From Variovorax paradoxus (lineage in GTDB: Bacteria > Pseudomonadota > Gammaproteobacteria > Burkholderiales > Burkholderiaceae_C), in assembly GCF_030815855.1 (NCBI RefSeq), contig NZ_JAUSXG010000001.1:5022001-5086000 (forward strand): a stretch of DNA of 64,000 bases. Reading direction: 5' to 3'. Every line of letters begins with the position of its first letter. The first letter of the stretch is position 1. A program made the position numbers and the translations under genes. Shown one piece after another: positions 24,940 through 36,048 of this stretch. A model generated the notes under the pieces. The model searched no databases. It had not been told where the DNA came from and saw nothing but the letters and a program-made list of their open reading frames with translations.

Positions 24940-26274
24940 ATGACCAATCCAACCGCCAACACCAGGCCCGATCCCGAGCGGCACTACCTGAGCGGCTTCG
25001 GCAACGAGTACGCCTCCGAGGCCGTTGCCGGCGCGCTGCCGCAAGGCCGCAACAACCCGCAGCGCGCGCCCTTCGACCTTTACACCGAACTGCTCTCGGG
25101 CACCGCCTTCACCGCGCCGCGCCATGAGAATCGCCGCACGTGGCTGTACCGCCGCCAGCCTTCGGTGGTGTCCGGGCGCTACCAGCCGTATGCCCAGCCG
25201 CACTGGACCACCGGCGCCGACCGCGGGATCGCATTGCCGCCCGAGCCGCTGCGCTGGCATCCGATGCCGCTCGACAACGGCGCGGCCGATGTGGACTTCA
25301 TCGACGGCATGCACACCATCGCGGCCAACGGCGATGCGGAGTCGCAGGTCGGCATCGGTTCGCTCATGTACCTGGCAGGCCGCTCGATGGAGAAGCGCGC
25401 CTTCGTCAACGCCGACGGCGAAATGCTCGTCGTGCCGCAGCAGGGCCGCCTCGTGATCACAACCGAACTCGGCGTGCTCGATGTGAAGCCCGGCGAAATC
25501 GCAGTGCTGCCGCGCGGCATGGTGTTCAAGGTGGCGCTGCCCGACGGTCTCTCTCGCGGCTACGTCTGCGAGAACTACGGCGCGCATTTCCGCCTGCCCG
25601 AGTTGGGCCCGATCGGCTCCAACGGCCTGGCGAACGCACGCGACTTCCAGGTGCCCACGGCGGCGTTCGAGGAAAACGGCAACGGCGGCGGCGCCTACGA
25701 ACTCGTCAAGAAATTCGGCGGCCGCTTCTGGAAGGCGCCGACCAAGCAGTCGCCCTTCAATGTGGTCGCATGGCACGGCAACCTTGCGCCGGTGAAGTAC
25801 GACACGGCCAACTTCATGGTAATCGGCTCGATCAGCTTCGACCATCCCGATCCGTCGATCTTCACGGTGCTCACCTCGCCCAGCGACACGCCCGGCACCG
25901 CGAACTGCGACTTCGTGATTTTCCCGCCGCGCTGGATGGTGATGGAGAACACCTTCCGCCCGCCGTGGTTCCATCGCAACCTCATGAGCGAGTTCATGGG
26001 CCTGGTGCTCGGCGAGTACGACGCCAAGCCGGGTGGCTTCAAGCCCGGCGGCGCGAGCCTGCACAACTGCATGGTGCCGCACGGGCCCGACGAGGAAGCC
26101 TTCGACAAGGCGGCCCATGCGGACCTGAAGCCGCACAAGCTCGACAACACGCTGGCCTTCATGTTCGAGAGCCGCTACCGCTTCATTCCGACCAACTTCG
26201 CGCTACAGAGCCCCGCGCTCGACACCGACTACGCCGACTGCTGGGCCGGCCTCGAAGACCAATTCAAGAAATAG
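24940..26274 (+). CDS. hmgA: Homogentisate 1,2-dioxygenase
   Basis: A 444-residue cytoplasmic non-haem Fe(II) dioxygenase that opens the ring of homogentisate to maleylacetoacetate. Seen: the N-terminal [34 protein letters not shown], the iron-ligand region [14 protein letters not shown] (His and Glu) and the later His in [13 protein letters not shown]. Length and order match HmgA throughout. It lies downstream of the hydroxylase and upstream of fahA on the same strand. Repeat A2 begins at the base after its TAG stop. Confidence 0.97.
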   Translation: MTNPTANTRPDPERHYLSGFGNEYASEAVAGALPQGRNNPQRAPFDLYTELLSGTAFTAPRHENRRTWLYRRQPSVVSGRYQPYAQPHWTTGADRGIALPPEPLRWHPMPLDNGAADVDFIDGMHTIAANGDAESQVGIGSLMYLAGRSMEKRAFVNADGEMLVVPQQGRLVITTELGVLDVKPGEIAVLPRGMVFKVALPDGLSRGYVCENYGAHFRLPELGPIGSNGLANARDFQVPTAAFEENGNGGGAYELVKKFGGRFWKAPTKQSPFNVVAWHGNLAPVKYDTANFMVIGSISFDHPDPSIFTVLTSPSDTPGTANCDFVIFPPRWMVMENTFRPPWFHRNLMSEFMGLVLGEYDAKPGGFKPGGASLHNCMVPHGPDEEAFDKAAHADLKPHKLDNTLAFMFESRYRFIPTNFALQSPALDTDYADCWAGLEDQFKK

Positions 26275-26370
26275 GCTCGCCCCCAGTCTTCGCGCACTTC
26301 GTGTCGCTACGCCAACCCCCTACCGGGGGCAACACCAGCGGCCCGGCAAAGCCGGTTCCGCGGTGTTCCG
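26275..26370 (+). repeat. Repeat family A, copy 2, directly after the hmgA stop codon
   Basis: Begins GCTCGCCCCCAG right after TAG. It contains GCGCACTTCGTGTCGC, the small hairpin CCCCC-TACC-GGGGG, and the outer stem AACACC (26331-26336) with GGTGTT (26362-26367) around the inner hairpin. Compared with copies 1 and 3, both strands of the outer stem have changed together. It lies within the hmgA-fahA intergenic region, 45 bases before the fahA start. Confidence 0.8.
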
Positions 26371-26415
26371 CGAAAGAGCCGCTATCGCCGCAGAGCATTA
26401 TTTGAAAGATATTCC

Positions 26416-27690
26416 ATGACCATCGCACTGAACGCCACCCATGACCCGAAGCTGCGCAGCTGGGTTGCCTCGGCCAACGACGCCGGCTGCGACTTTCCGA
26501 TCCAGAACCTGCCCTTCGGCCGCTTCCGCGCGGCCGGCGGCAGCGAGGCCTTTCGCATCGGCGTCGCCATCGGTGACCAGGTGCTCGACCTGAAGGCCGC
26601 AGGCCTCGTCGATACGGACGACATGAACGTGCTGATGAGCGCGAGCGTGAAAGACCGCCAGGCACTTCGCGCGGCAATTTCGGCGGGCCTTGCGGAAGGC
26701 AGCGGCAAAGAGGCCGCATGGTCGAAGGCGCTGCTGCCGCAGGCCGCGGCCGAGATGACCGTGCCTTGCCGCATCGGCGACTACACCGACTTCTATACCG
26801 GCATCCACCATGCGACCACCATCGGCAAGCTGTTCCGCCCCGACCAGCCGCTGATGCCCAACTACAAGTGGGTGCCCATCGGGTACCACGGCCGTGCATC
26901 GTCCATCGGCGTGAGCGGCCAGGTCTTCAAGCGCCCGCAGGGCCAGACCAAGGCGCCCGATGCGGCCGAACCGAGCTTCGGGCCATCGAAGCGGCTCGAC
27001 TACGAGCTGGAACTGGGCTTCCTCATCGGCCGCGGCAATGCGCTCGGCGAGCCGATTGCCGTCGGCGAGGCCGAAGACCACCTGTTCGGCGTGACGCTGC
27101 TCAACGACTGGTCGGCGCGCGACCTGCAGGCCTGGGAATACCAGCCGCTCGGCCCCTTTCTCTCGAAGAACTTCGCGAGCGCGCTGTCCCCGTGGATCGT
27201 GACGATGGACGCGCTGGCGCCTTTCCGCGCAAAGTTCGAACGGCCGGCCGAAGACCCGCAGCCGCTGCCGTACCTCGATGCCCCGTCGAACCGCGAAAGC
27301 GGCGCGCTCGACATCACGCTCGAAGTGCTGCTGCAGACCGCGAAGATGCGCGCCGAAGGCGTGGCGCCCGTGCACCTCACGCGCGGCAACACCACCGAGG
27401 CCGCCTACTGGACCGCCGCGCAGCTCGTCACGCACCACACGGTGAATGGCTGCAACCTGCAGCCCGGCGACCTGCTGGGCTCGGGCACGCTCTCGGGCCC
27501 CAAGCCCAACGAAGCCGGCTCGCTGATGGAACTCACACTGGGCGGCAAACAGCCGATCACGCTGCCGAATGGCGAGAAGCGCACCTTTCTCGAAGACGGC
27601 GACACGCTGATCATGCGCGGCTACTGCGAGCGCGAGGGGGCGGTGCGCATCGGCCTGGGTGAAGTCCGCGGCACCGTCGCAGGGGCTTAG
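26416..27690 (+). CDS. fahA: Fumarylacetoacetase
   Basis: A 424-residue hydrolase that splits fumarylacetoacetate into fumarate and acetoacetate, the last step of homogentisate breakdown. Seen: the active-site and metal segment DYTDFYTGIHHATTIGKLF, GYHGRASSI, the metal ligands in YELELGFLIGRGN and LLNDWSARDLQAWEYQP, and LLGSGTLSGPK. It is full length. The maleylacetoacetate isomerase that normally acts between HmgA and FahA is not in this window. It converges on mrdA. Confidence 0.96.
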   Translation: MTIALNATHDPKLRSWVASANDAGCDFPIQNLPFGRFRAAGGSEAFRIGVAIGDQVLDLKAAGLVDTDDMNVLMSASVKDRQALRAAISAGLAEGSGKEAAWSKALLPQAAAEMTVPCRIGDYTDFYTGIHHATTIGKLFRPDQPLMPNYKWVPIGYHGRASSIGVSGQVFKRPQGQTKAPDAAEPSFGPSKRLDYELELGFLIGRGNALGEPIAVGEAEDHLFGVTLLNDWSARDLQAWEYQPLGPFLSKNFASALSPWIVTMDALAPFRAKFERPAEDPQPLPYLDAPSNRESGALDITLEVLLQTAKMRAEGVAPVHLTRGNTTEAAYWTAAQLVTHHTVNGCNLQPGDLLGSGTLSGPKPNEAGSLMELTLGGKQPITLPNGEKRTFLEDGDTLIMRGYCEREGAVRIGLGEVRGTVAGA

Positions 27691-27699
27691 TGCCTTGTC

Positions 27700-27720
27700 C
27701 CCTCTCCCTCTGGGAGAGGG
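27700..27720. repeat. Short hairpin between convergent fahA and mrdA (family C-like)
   Basis: CCCTCTCCC (27700-27708) and GGGAGAGGG (27712-27720) form a perfect 9-bp stem with a three-base loop. Its sequence resembles half of a family C element. Lying between two convergent stops, it may limit read-through, though it lacks a T-run after the stem on either strand. Confidence 0.55.
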
Positions 27721-27730
27721 AGAAAAACCA

Positions 27731-29698
27731 TCAGGGCGCGGTCGCAGCAGTGGCCGCCGCCGGCCACGCCACTTCGCTCGCCACGCGCGGCTTGCCGATG
27801 GGCGCCGCGGCCTTGCCGATCTTGACGGCGGCCATGTCGGCCTCGCTCGGGTACTGATCCATCAGCACGTAGTCGAACACCCGGCGCGCAATGGGCGCCG
27901 CGGCACCGGCGCCCCAGCCAGCGTTCTCGACGATCACCGCGAGGGCGATCTTCGGATTGTTGACCGGTGCAAACGCCATGAACAGCGCGTGGTCGCGCTG
28001 GTGCTCTTCGAGCGCGCGGGCGTTGTACCGGGTGTTCTGCGCCTGTGTCACCGCCTGCGCGGTGCCCGTCTTGCCGGCGGCCTGGTAGCCCGCGCCCGCG
28101 AACACGCCGCGCGCGGTGCCGCTGGTCACCACGCTGGTCAGGCCCTCGCGAACCACCGCCACGTTGGCCGCGGTGTAGCCGAGGTTCTCGGCCGGCGGCT
28201 GGAGCAGCGGCGCCACCTGGCCGCTCACCGTGTTGCGCGTGGCCAGCACCAGGTGCGGCTTGTGCTTCATGCCGCCGTCGGCCACGATGGCTGTGGCCTG
28301 CGCGAGCTGCAGCATGGTGAAGGCGTTGTAGCCCTGCCCGATGCCCAGCGAGATGGTTTCGCCCGCGTACCATTTCTTCTGCTCGGGCCGCTTGTAGGCG
28401 TTGCGCTTCCACTCGGTGCTGGGCAGCACGCCGCGCACCTCGCCGCCCAGGTCGATGCCGGTGATCTGGCCGAAGCCCATCGGCTTCATGAAGTCGTGGA
28501 TCAGGTCCACGCCCATCTCGTTGGCCAGCGAGTAATAGTAGATGTTGCTCGACAGCTGGATCGAGCGCCGCATGTCGACGCCGCCGATATTGCCTTCGGG
28601 GCTGCCGAAGCGGTGGCCGCCGAAGTTGAAGTAGCCGGGGTCGTTGACCACCACGTTCGGACCGCGCTTGCCGGTTTGCAGCGCGGCCAGCGCCATGAAG
28701 GGCTTGTAGGTGGAGCCGGGCGGGTAGGTGCCGCGCAGCGCTCGGTTGAGGAGCGGCTTGTCGAGCGACTCGCTGAGCTCTTTCCAGCTTTCGGTGTCGA
28801 TGCCTTCGACGAACAGGTTGGGATCGAAAGTGGGCTTGCTCACGAAGGCCAGCACCTCGCCGGTCTTGGGGTCGATGGCCACCAGCGCGCCGCGGCGCTC
28901 GCCGAACATGTCTTCCACGAGCTTCTGCAGCTTGATGTCGAGCGACAGCATCACGGTGTTGCCCGGCGTGGCCGGGTGGCTCGCGAGCCGGCGCACCGCG
29001 CGGCCGCCGGCCGAGGTTTCCATCTGCTCGACGCCGGTCTGGCCGTGCAGCGTCTTCTCGTAGCTTTGCTCGATGCCGAGCTTGCCGATGTAATCGGTGC
29101 CCTTGTAGTTGGCCTGGTCTTCCTCGGCCCAGTCTTCCATCGCGGTCTTCTCGCGCTGGTTGATGCGGCCGATGTAGCCGAGCACGTGCGAGGCGATCTC
29201 GCCATGCGGATAGTTCCGGAACAGCCGCGCCTTGATTTCCACGCCCGGGAAACGGTAGCGCTGCGCCGCGAAACGCGCCACCTCCTCGTCGCTCAGGCGG
29301 GTGCGGATCGGAATCGAGTCGAAGCTGCGCGAATCTTCGCGCAGGCGCTTGAAGCGGCGGCGGTCGCGCGGCGACACCTCGAGCACCTGCGTCAGGCTGT
29401 CGATGGTCTCCTCGACATCGCCCACCTTCGAGGGCGTGATCTCCAGCGTGTAGGCCGAATAGTTCGAGGCCAGCACGATGCCGTTGCGATCGAGGATCAG
29501 CCCGCGGTTGGGCACCACAGGCACGATGGCCGTGCGGTTGCTCTCGGCCTGCTCCGCCAGGTCTTCGTGCCGCACCACCTGCAGGTAGACCAATCGTGCG
29601 CCGAGCAGTCCGAAGGCGAAGAGCACCGCCATGCCGATCACGATCACGCGGCGCTTGAAGCGTGCGAGGTCGGCGGCAACGTTGCGGATTTCGGTCAT
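27731..29698 (-). CDS. mrdA: Penicillin-binding protein 2 (elongasome transpeptidase)
   Basis: A 655-residue inner-membrane D,D-transpeptidase that crosslinks lateral-wall peptidoglycan. Seen: one N-terminal transmembrane helix (residues 17-40), the PBP dimerisation region with PNRGLILDRNG, the active-site serine in PPGSTYKPF (SxxK), QLSSNIYYYSL (SxN) and AAGKTGTAQ (KTG). The C-terminal 40 residues are Ala/Pro-rich. It is the last gene of the mreB-mreC-mreD-mrdA series. rodA, which often follows mrdA in related bacteria, is absent here because fahA converges from the other side. Confidence 0.97.
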   Translation of the reverse strand: MTEIRNVAADLARFKRRVIVIGMAVLFAFGLLGARLVYLQVVRHEDLAEQAESNRTAIVPVVPNRGLILDRNGIVLASNYSAYTLEITPSKVGDVEETIDSLTQVLEVSPRDRRRFKRLREDSRSFDSIPIRTRLSDEEVARFAAQRYRFPGVEIKARLFRNYPHGEIASHVLGYIGRINQREKTAMEDWAEEDQANYKGTDYIGKLGIEQSYEKTLHGQTGVEQMETSAGGRAVRRLASHPATPGNTVMLSLDIKLQKLVEDMFGERRGALVAIDPKTGEVLAFVSKPTFDPNLFVEGIDTESWKELSESLDKPLLNRALRGTYPPGSTYKPFMALAALQTGKRGPNVVVNDPGYFNFGGHRFGSPEGNIGGVDMRRSIQLSSNIYYYSLANEMGVDLIHDFMKPMGFGQITGIDLGGEVRGVLPSTEWKRNAYKRPEQKKWYAGETISLGIGQGYNAFTMLQLAQATAIVADGGMKHKPHLVLATRNTVSGQVAPLLQPPAENLGYTAANVAVVREGLTSVVTSGTARGVFAGAGYQAAGKTGTAQAVTQAQNTRYNARALEEHQRDHALFMAFAPVNNPKIALAVIVENAGWGAGAAAPIARRVFDYVLMDQYPSEADMAAVKIGKAAAPIGKPRVASEVAWPAAATAATAP

Positions 29699-29753
29699 GG
29701 CGGCGTGAGCTTAGGCGTGTGCAAGTGCGATGGCAAATGCGGCTGCCTCGGGC

Positions 29754-30275
29754 TTAGAGGGGGCGGTTTTCGTCCGGTTCCGGCGTGCGGCGCTGCGGCG
29801 CCAGCAGAAGCGCGGTTGCCAGCGGCCACAGCGCGGCCTCGATGGCCGGGGAGATGAGCACCGTCCAGCCCGGGAACACGCCGCCGCCGATCAGGCGCGT
29901 GACCACCTCGATGAACTGAGACAGCGCGAAGAGCGGCAGCACCTGCAGCGCCTGCGACGCCACCGGATACCAGAGCAGGCGCCGGTGGATGGTGATCGCG
30001 AAGAAGCCCAGCGTGGTGTAGGACAGCGCATGCTGGCCCAGCATGGACGCCTGGTGCACGTCCATGCACAGGCCGAAGACGAAGGCCGCGCCAATGCCCA
30101 CGCGCATCGGCTGGTGCACGCCCCAGAACACGATGGCCAGCGCAAGCAGGTCGGGCATCCACGCGGCGCGGCCGATCGGAATCATGTTGATGAGCAGCGC
30201 CACCACGAGGCTCGACCACATGAAGAGCGGGCTGACGGGCAGCAGGAGCTGCTGCTGGCCGGGGCGTTTGATCAT
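29754..30275 (-). CDS. mreD: Rod shape-determining protein MreD
   Basis: A 173-residue polytopic membrane protein with about five hydrophobic segments and the family motif MDVHQASMLGQHALSY. It links MreC with the peptidoglycan machinery of the elongasome. Its ATG overlaps the mreC stop by four bases. mrdA starts 55 bases downstream. Confidence 0.92.
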   Translation of the reverse strand: MIKRPGQQQLLLPVSPLFMWSSLVVALLINMIPIGRAAWMPDLLALAIVFWGVHQPMRVGIGAAFVFGLCMDVHQASMLGQHALSYTTLGFFAITIHRRLLWYPVASQALQVLPLFALSQFIEVVTRLIGGGVFPGWTVLISPAIEAALWPLATALLLAPQRRTPEPDENRPL

Positions 30276-31237
30276 CGGGCGCGCTCCGCGGGTTTCTTGT
30301 CGGCCTTGTCGGTTTTCGCGGCCGGCTTGGACTCTGGCTTCTTGCGCGCTGCGGCGGTGGGTGCCGCAGGCGGTGCCGAGGGCGCGCCCGTGGGCGCCAG
30401 AACCAGCACGTAGCGCGCGGCCGTCACGCGAGCCAGCGGCACGCAGTAGATGCGCGCAAAGGCGGAGTCGGCGCGCCGCTCGATGCGCTCGATCTTCGCG
30501 ACCGGCAGGCCGGGCGGATAGACGCCGTCGACGCCGCTGGTGGAGAGCAGGTCGCCCTCCTGCAGATCGGCATTGGCGGCCATGAAACGCAGCTCCAGCC
30601 CGGCGCCGTGCGCCGACGCGTCGCCGAAGGCCACGCTGCGCACGCCGGTGCGGGTGTTCTGAACCGGAATGGAAAGGTCGCGGTCGATGACCAGCGTGAC
30701 CTCGCTCGTGAAGGGCTGCACCTGCGTCACCTGGCCGAGCACGCCGTAGGCGTCGATCACCGGAGAGCCGGCCGCCACGCCCTGCGTGAGCCCCTGGTCG
30801 ATGACGATCTTGCGCGTGTACGGGTCCGCGGCGTCATAAAGCACTTCGGCCGCGCGGCCCGGCGCCTGGGTGGTCTGGCGAAGCTCGAGCAGCGAGCGCA
30901 GCCGCGCGTTGTCCTGCGCGAGCGTGTCGGCCTGGCTCGCGCGCTCGGCCTGCGCCATGAGCGCCTTGCGGGCTTCCTGCTCGTCGCGCTGGGCCTTTTG
31001 AAGGTCTTCGAAGTAGCGGCTGCCGCCGACCACCATCTGCACCGGCTTGAGCGCGACCCATTGCACCGGATAGAGCATCGCGCCCACGGCCGTGCGGATG
31101 GGCTGCACAAGGCGGAAGCGCGCATCGGCCACCATCAGGAACAGCGCGAGCGCGCCGAAAAAAATCAGCTTGCTCAGGGCCGACTGCCCCTGATTGAACA
31201 GGGGCGGGGCTGTGCGATCGAGCGTGCCCAAGGGCAT
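30272..31237 (-). CDS. mreC: Rod shape-determining protein MreC
   Basis: A 321-residue bitopic protein. A short cytoplasmic N-terminus is followed by a transmembrane helix (about residues 24-42), a coiled coil (about 70-115, rich in Ala, Gln, Glu and Arg) and a two-lobed beta domain with VIDQGLTQGV, YGVLGQV and LSTSGVDGVYPPGLPV. The C-terminal Lys/Ala/Pro-rich tail (last 45 residues) is likely disordered. It acts in the periplasm to activate PBP2. Confidence 0.95.
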   Translation of the reverse strand: MPLGTLDRTAPPLFNQGQSALSKLIFFGALALFLMVADARFRLVQPIRTAVGAMLYPVQWVALKPVQMVVGGSRYFEDLQKAQRDEQEARKALMAQAERASQADTLAQDNARLRSLLELRQTTQAPGRAAEVLYDAADPYTRKIVIDQGLTQGVAAGSPVIDAYGVLGQVTQVQPFTSEVTLVIDRDLSIPVQNTRTGVRSVAFGDASAHGAGLELRFMAANADLQEGDLLSTSGVDGVYPPGLPVAKIERIERRADSAFARIYCVPLARVTAARYVLVLAPTGAPSAPPAAPTAAARKKPESKPAAKTDKADKKPAERAR

Positions 31238-31320
31238 GGTTCAGACCTGGCTGTGCAACGTCAGATGGCAAAAAGGCCGGCCTGCACACGCAGAGCCGGC
31301 CGATGATGGCGGTGGCGCAT

Positions 31321-32547
<1,227 letters not shown>

Positions 32548-32577
32548 TTACTTCCGGTTTTTCGACCGGTTCGACCC

Positions 32578-32877
32578 ATGTCACTTTCCGCTTCAGATAT
32601 TGCACGCATTGCCTCGCTGGCAAGGCTGCAGCTCGCTTCCGACGAAAGCGAGCGCATGCTCAGCCAGATCAACGGCTTTTTTGATTTAGTCGAACGTATG
32701 CGTTCGGTCGACACCGCCGGCGTCGAGCCCCTGGCCCATCCGGTGGCGGCCATCGAGGACATCACACTGCGTTTGCGCGACGACGTGGTGAGCGAGCCCA
32801 ACAACCGCGAAGCCAATCAGAAGAGCGCCCCGGCCGTCGAAGCCGGGCTGTTCCTCGTGCCGAAGGTGATCGAATGA
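32578..32877 (+). CDS. gatC: Asp-tRNA(Asn)/Glu-tRNA(Gln) amidotransferase subunit C
   Basis: A 99-residue subunit that stabilises the GatCAB complex. Seen: the family pattern [43 protein letters not shown] and [16 protein letters not shown] chose the ATG at 32578 on homology length. The 213-bp divergent region before it contains a GATAAT hexamer at 32493-32498 but no convincing -35 partner. Repeat B2 separates it from gatA. Confidence 0.95.
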   Translation: MSLSASDIARIASLARLQLASDESERMLSQINGFFDLVERMRSVDTAGVEPLAHPVAAIEDITLRLRDDVVSEPNNREANQKSAPAVEAGLFLVPKVIE

Positions 32878-32880
32878 GCG

Positions 32881-32953
32881 CCGCCGGACCGCTCCAAGGC
32901 GCGAAGGCCCCCTCGGGGGGCAGCGCAGCACACAACGTGGCAAGCGTGGGGGT
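32881..32953. repeat. Repeat family B, copy 2, between gatC and gatA
   Basis: Reverse-orientation relative of the element at 8301-8370: GGCCCCCTCGGGGGGCAGCG, then CACACAACGTGG and AAGCGTGGGGG. The terminal GGGGG lies about eight bases before the gatA ATG and probably serves as its ribosome site, so the element is built into the translation signal. Confidence 0.65.
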
Positions 32954-32959
32954 ACCGCA

Positions 32960-34447
32960 ATGAGCGGCGAATTGCATCAGATGGGCGTGGTCGCTCTGGC
33001 CAAGGCTCTGGCCGAGCGCAAGGTTTCGGCCGTCGAAGCTTCCCAAGCTTTCCTGAGCCGCATGAAGGCCCACGAATCGCTTGGTACTTTTGTCGACGTG
33101 AACGAGGAAGTCACGCTGGCCCAGGCCCGCGCGGCCGACGCGCAAATCGCCTCCGGCACCGCACCCGCGCTGGCCGGCGTGCCGATTGCGCACAAGGACA
33201 TCTTCGTCACCACCGATTTCGCCACCACCGCCGGCTCGAAGATGCTCGCGGGCTACCGCTCGCCGTTCGATGCCACCGTGGTGCGCCGGCTGGCCGAAGC
33301 CGGCGCGGTCACGCTCGGCAAGCTGAGCTGCGACGAATTCGCGATGGGCTCGGCCAACGAGAACGTCGCCGTGCCCGCCGTGGGCCACGACACCGCCGTG
33401 CCGGTGCAAAACCCCTGGAACCGCGAGCGCATTCCGGGCGGCTCCTCGGGTGCCAGCGCGGCCGCCGTGGCGGCACGCCTCGCACCCGCGGCCACCGGCA
33501 CCGATACCGGCGGCTCGATCCGCCAGCCGGCCTCGTTCTGCGGCGTGACGGGCATCAAGCCGACCTACGGCCGCGCCTCGCGCTACGGCATGGTGGCCTT
33601 CGCGTCGAGCCTCGACCAGGCCGGCCCGATGGCGCGCTCGGCCGAAGACTGCGCGCTGCTGCTGTCGGCCTTCTGCGGTCCCGACCTCGACCGCGATTCG
33701 ACATCGCTCGACAAGCCCGCCGAGAACTTCGGCCGCTCGCTGAACGACTCGCTCGAGGGCCTGCGCATCGGCGTGCCGAAGGAGTTCTTCGGCGAAGGCG
33801 TGGCGCCCGGCGTGCGCGCCGCCGTCGATGCGGCGCTCGCGCAGTACGAGAAGCTCGGCGCCAGGCGTGTCGAAGTGAGCCTGCCGCGCACCGAACTGTC
33901 GATTCCCGTGTACTACATCCTCGCGGCGGCCGAGGCCTCGAGCAACCTGAGCCGCTTCGACGGTGTCAAGTTCGGCCACCGCGCGAAACAGTACAAAGAC
34001 CTCGGCGACATGTACGAGCGCACGCGCGCCGAAGGCTTCGGCGACGAGGTGAAACGCCGCATCATGATCGGCACCTACGTGCTGTCGCACGGCTACTACG
34101 ACGCGTACTACCTGCAGGCGCAAAAGGTGCGCCGCATGATCGCGGACGACTTCCAGCAGGCCTTCAAGCAGTGCGACGTGATCGCCGGCCCCGCCGCGCC
34201 GACCACCGCCTGGAAAATCGGCGAGCACGGCGACGACCCGGTGGCCGACTACCTCGCCGACATCTTCACGCTGCCCGCATCGCTCGCCGGCCTGCCCGGC
34301 ATGAGCGTGCCCGCGGGCTTCGATACAGGCATGCCCGTGGGACTGCAGTTGATCGGCAACTACTTCGGCGAAGCGAAGCTGCTGAACGCAGCGCACCGCT
34401 TCCAGCAAGCCACCGACTGGCACATGCGCACGCCCGAGGGCTTTTGA
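32960..34447 (+). CDS. gatA: Asp-tRNA(Asn)/Glu-tRNA(Gln) amidotransferase subunit A
   Basis: A 495-residue amidase-signature enzyme that releases ammonia from glutamine for GatB. The catalytic Lys-cisSer-Ser set is visible: K79 in [21 protein letters not shown], and [17 protein letters not shown] with the nucleophile. It ends one base before the gatB ATG. This organism therefore makes Gln-tRNA and/or Asn-tRNA by transamidation. Confidence 0.97.
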   Translation: MSGELHQMGVVALAKALAERKVSAVEASQAFLSRMKAHESLGTFVDVNEEVTLAQARAADAQIASGTAPALAGVPIAHKDIFVTTDFATTAGSKMLAGYRSPFDATVVRRLAEAGAVTLGKLSCDEFAMGSANENVAVPAVGHDTAVPVQNPWNRERIPGGSSGASAAAVAARLAPAATGTDTGGSIRQPASFCGVTGIKPTYGRASRYGMVAFASSLDQAGPMARSAEDCALLLSAFCGPDLDRDSTSLDKPAENFGRSLNDSLEGLRIGVPKEFFGEGVAPGVRAAVDAALAQYEKLGARRVEVSLPRTELSIPVYYILAAAEASSNLSRFDGVKFGHRAKQYKDLGDMYERTRAEGFGDEVKRRIMIGTYVLSHGYYDAYYLQAQKVRRMIADDFQQAFKQCDVIAGPAAPTTAWKIGEHGDDPVADYLADIFTLPASLAGLPGMSVPAGFDTGMPVGLQLIGNYFGEAKLLNAAHRFQQATDWHMRTPEGF

Positions 34448-34448
34448 G

Positions 34449-35939
34449 ATGAGCGACCCCGTGAACACATTCGAAGCACAACAACAAGGCCGCCCGACCG
34501 GCCCGCTGGTGCGCGGCTATGAAGTCATCATCGGCTTCGAGACGCACGCGCAGCTGTCGACCGCCAGCAAAATCTTCAGCCGCGCCTCTACCGCCTTTGG
34601 CGCCGAGCCCAACACGCAGGCCTGCGCGGTCGATCTGGCGCTGCCCGGCACGCTGCCGGTGATGAACAAGGGCGCGGTCGAGCGCGCCATCAAGCTCGGC
34701 CTCGCGCTCGGCTCGCACATTGCGCCGCGCAGCGTGTTCGCTCGCAAGAACTATTTCTATCCCGACCTGCCCAAGGGCTACCAGATCAGCCAGTTCGAGA
34801 TTCCGGTCGTGCAGGGCGGCGCGGTCTCCTTCTTCCTCGGCGAAGAAAAGAAGACCGTGCGCCTGGTGCGCGCCCACCTCGAGGAAGACGCGGGCAAGTC
34901 GCTGCACGAAGACTTCATCGGCCAGAGCGGCATCGACCTGAACCGCGCCGGCACGCCGCTGCTCGAGATCGTGACCGAGCCCGACATGCGCTCCACCGCC
35001 GAGGCCGTGGCCTATGCGCGTGAGCTGCACAAGATCGTCACCTGGATCGGCATCTGCGACGGCAACATGCAGGAAGGCAGCTTCCGCTGCGACGCCAACG
35101 TGTCGGTGCGCAAGCCCGGCGAGAAGCTCGGCACGCGGCGCGAGATCAAGAACCTGAACAGCTTCAAGTTCATGCAGCAGGCCATCGACTACGAGATCAA
35201 CTCGCAGATCAACGAGCTCGAGGACGGCCGCAAGATCGAACAGGCCACCGTGCTGTTCGACCCCGACACTGGCGAGACGCGCACCATGCGCACCAAGGAA
35301 GACGCGGCCGATTACCGCTACTTTCCCGACCCGGACCTGCCACCGCTCGCCATCGAGCCCGAATGGATCGAGCGCGTGCGCACCACCATGCCCGAACTGC
35401 CGCGCGCCATGGCCGAGCGCTACGTGCGCGACCACGGCATGTCGGAATACGACGCGGCGCAGCTCACGCAGAGCCCGGCGCTCGCGCGCTACTTCGATGA
35501 AGCGGTGAAGGCCGGCGCAACGCCCAAGCTCGCGAGCAACTGGATCACCGGCGAGATGGCGCGCCGCCTGAACGCGCAGGAAATCGGCATCGAAGCCGCA
35601 CCGGTCACGGCACAGCAGCTCGCCCAGCTGGTGCAACGCGTCGCCGACGGCACGCTGCCCAACAACGCGGCGCGCCAGGTGTTCGATGCCCTGTGGACCG
35701 GCGAAGGCAGCGATGTCGACGCGATCATCGAAGCCAAGGACCTGAAGCCGATGAACGATACCGGCGCGCTCGACAAGATCCTGGACGAAGTCATCGCCAA
35801 GAACCAGAAGAACGTCGACGAGTACCGCGCCGGCAAGGAAAAGGCGCTGAACGGCCTCGTGGGCCAGGTGATGAAGGCCAGCGGCGGCAAGGCGAACCCC
35901 GCGCAGGTCACCGAACTGCTGAAAGCCAAGCTGGCCTGA
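34449..35939 (+). CDS. gatB: Asp-tRNA(Asn)/Glu-tRNA(Gln) amidotransferase subunit B
   Basis: A 496-residue subunit that phosphorylates the misacylated tRNA and transfers ammonia. Seen: the cradle-domain motifs [54 protein letters not shown] and [13 protein letters not shown], then a helical/YqeY-like tail (about 350-496). The N-terminal 22 residues before the conserved YEVIIGFE are Gln/Pro-rich. Confidence 0.97.
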   Translation: MSDPVNTFEAQQQGRPTGPLVRGYEVIIGFETHAQLSTASKIFSRASTAFGAEPNTQACAVDLALPGTLPVMNKGAVERAIKLGLALGSHIAPRSVFARKNYFYPDLPKGYQISQFEIPVVQGGAVSFFLGEEKKTVRLVRAHLEEDAGKSLHEDFIGQSGIDLNRAGTPLLEIVTEPDMRSTAEAVAYARELHKIVTWIGICDGNMQEGSFRCDANVSVRKPGEKLGTRREIKNLNSFKFMQQAIDYEINSQINELEDGRKIEQATVLFDPDTGETRTMRTKEDAADYRYFPDPDLPPLAIEPEWIERVRTTMPELPRAMAERYVRDHGMSEYDAAQLTQSPALARYFDEAVKAGATPKLASNWITGEMARRLNAQEIGIEAAPVTAQQLAQLVQRVADGTLPNNAARQVFDALWTGEGSDVDAIIEAKDLKPMNDTGALDKILDEVIAKNQKNVDEYRAGKEKALNGLVGQVMKASGGKANPAQVTELLKAKLA

Positions 35940-35951
35940 CCCGATTTATTC

Positions 35952-36048
35952 GCGGGATACCGCGGAACCGGCTTTGCCGGGCCGCTGGTATCGCCCCCGG
36001 TAGGGGGAGGGAGTAGCGACACGAAGTGCGCGAAGCCTGGGGGCGAGC
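35952..36048 (-). repeat. Repeat family A, copy 3, abutting the stop codon of the DUF4124 gene
   Basis: Outer stem GATACC (35956-35961) with GGTATC (35987-35992) around the conserved CCGGC-TTT-GCCGG hairpin, then CCCC-CGGTA-GGGG and GCGACAC-GAA-GTGCGC. It ends in GGGGGCGAGCC, next to the TAG of the minus-strand gene. It sits between convergent gatB and the DUF4124 gene. Confidence 0.8.

Noticed and set aside
27659..29857. Plus-strand open frame of 732 codons
   Set aside because: It is antisense to mrdA, which has all transpeptidase motifs; the frame has no recognisable domain.
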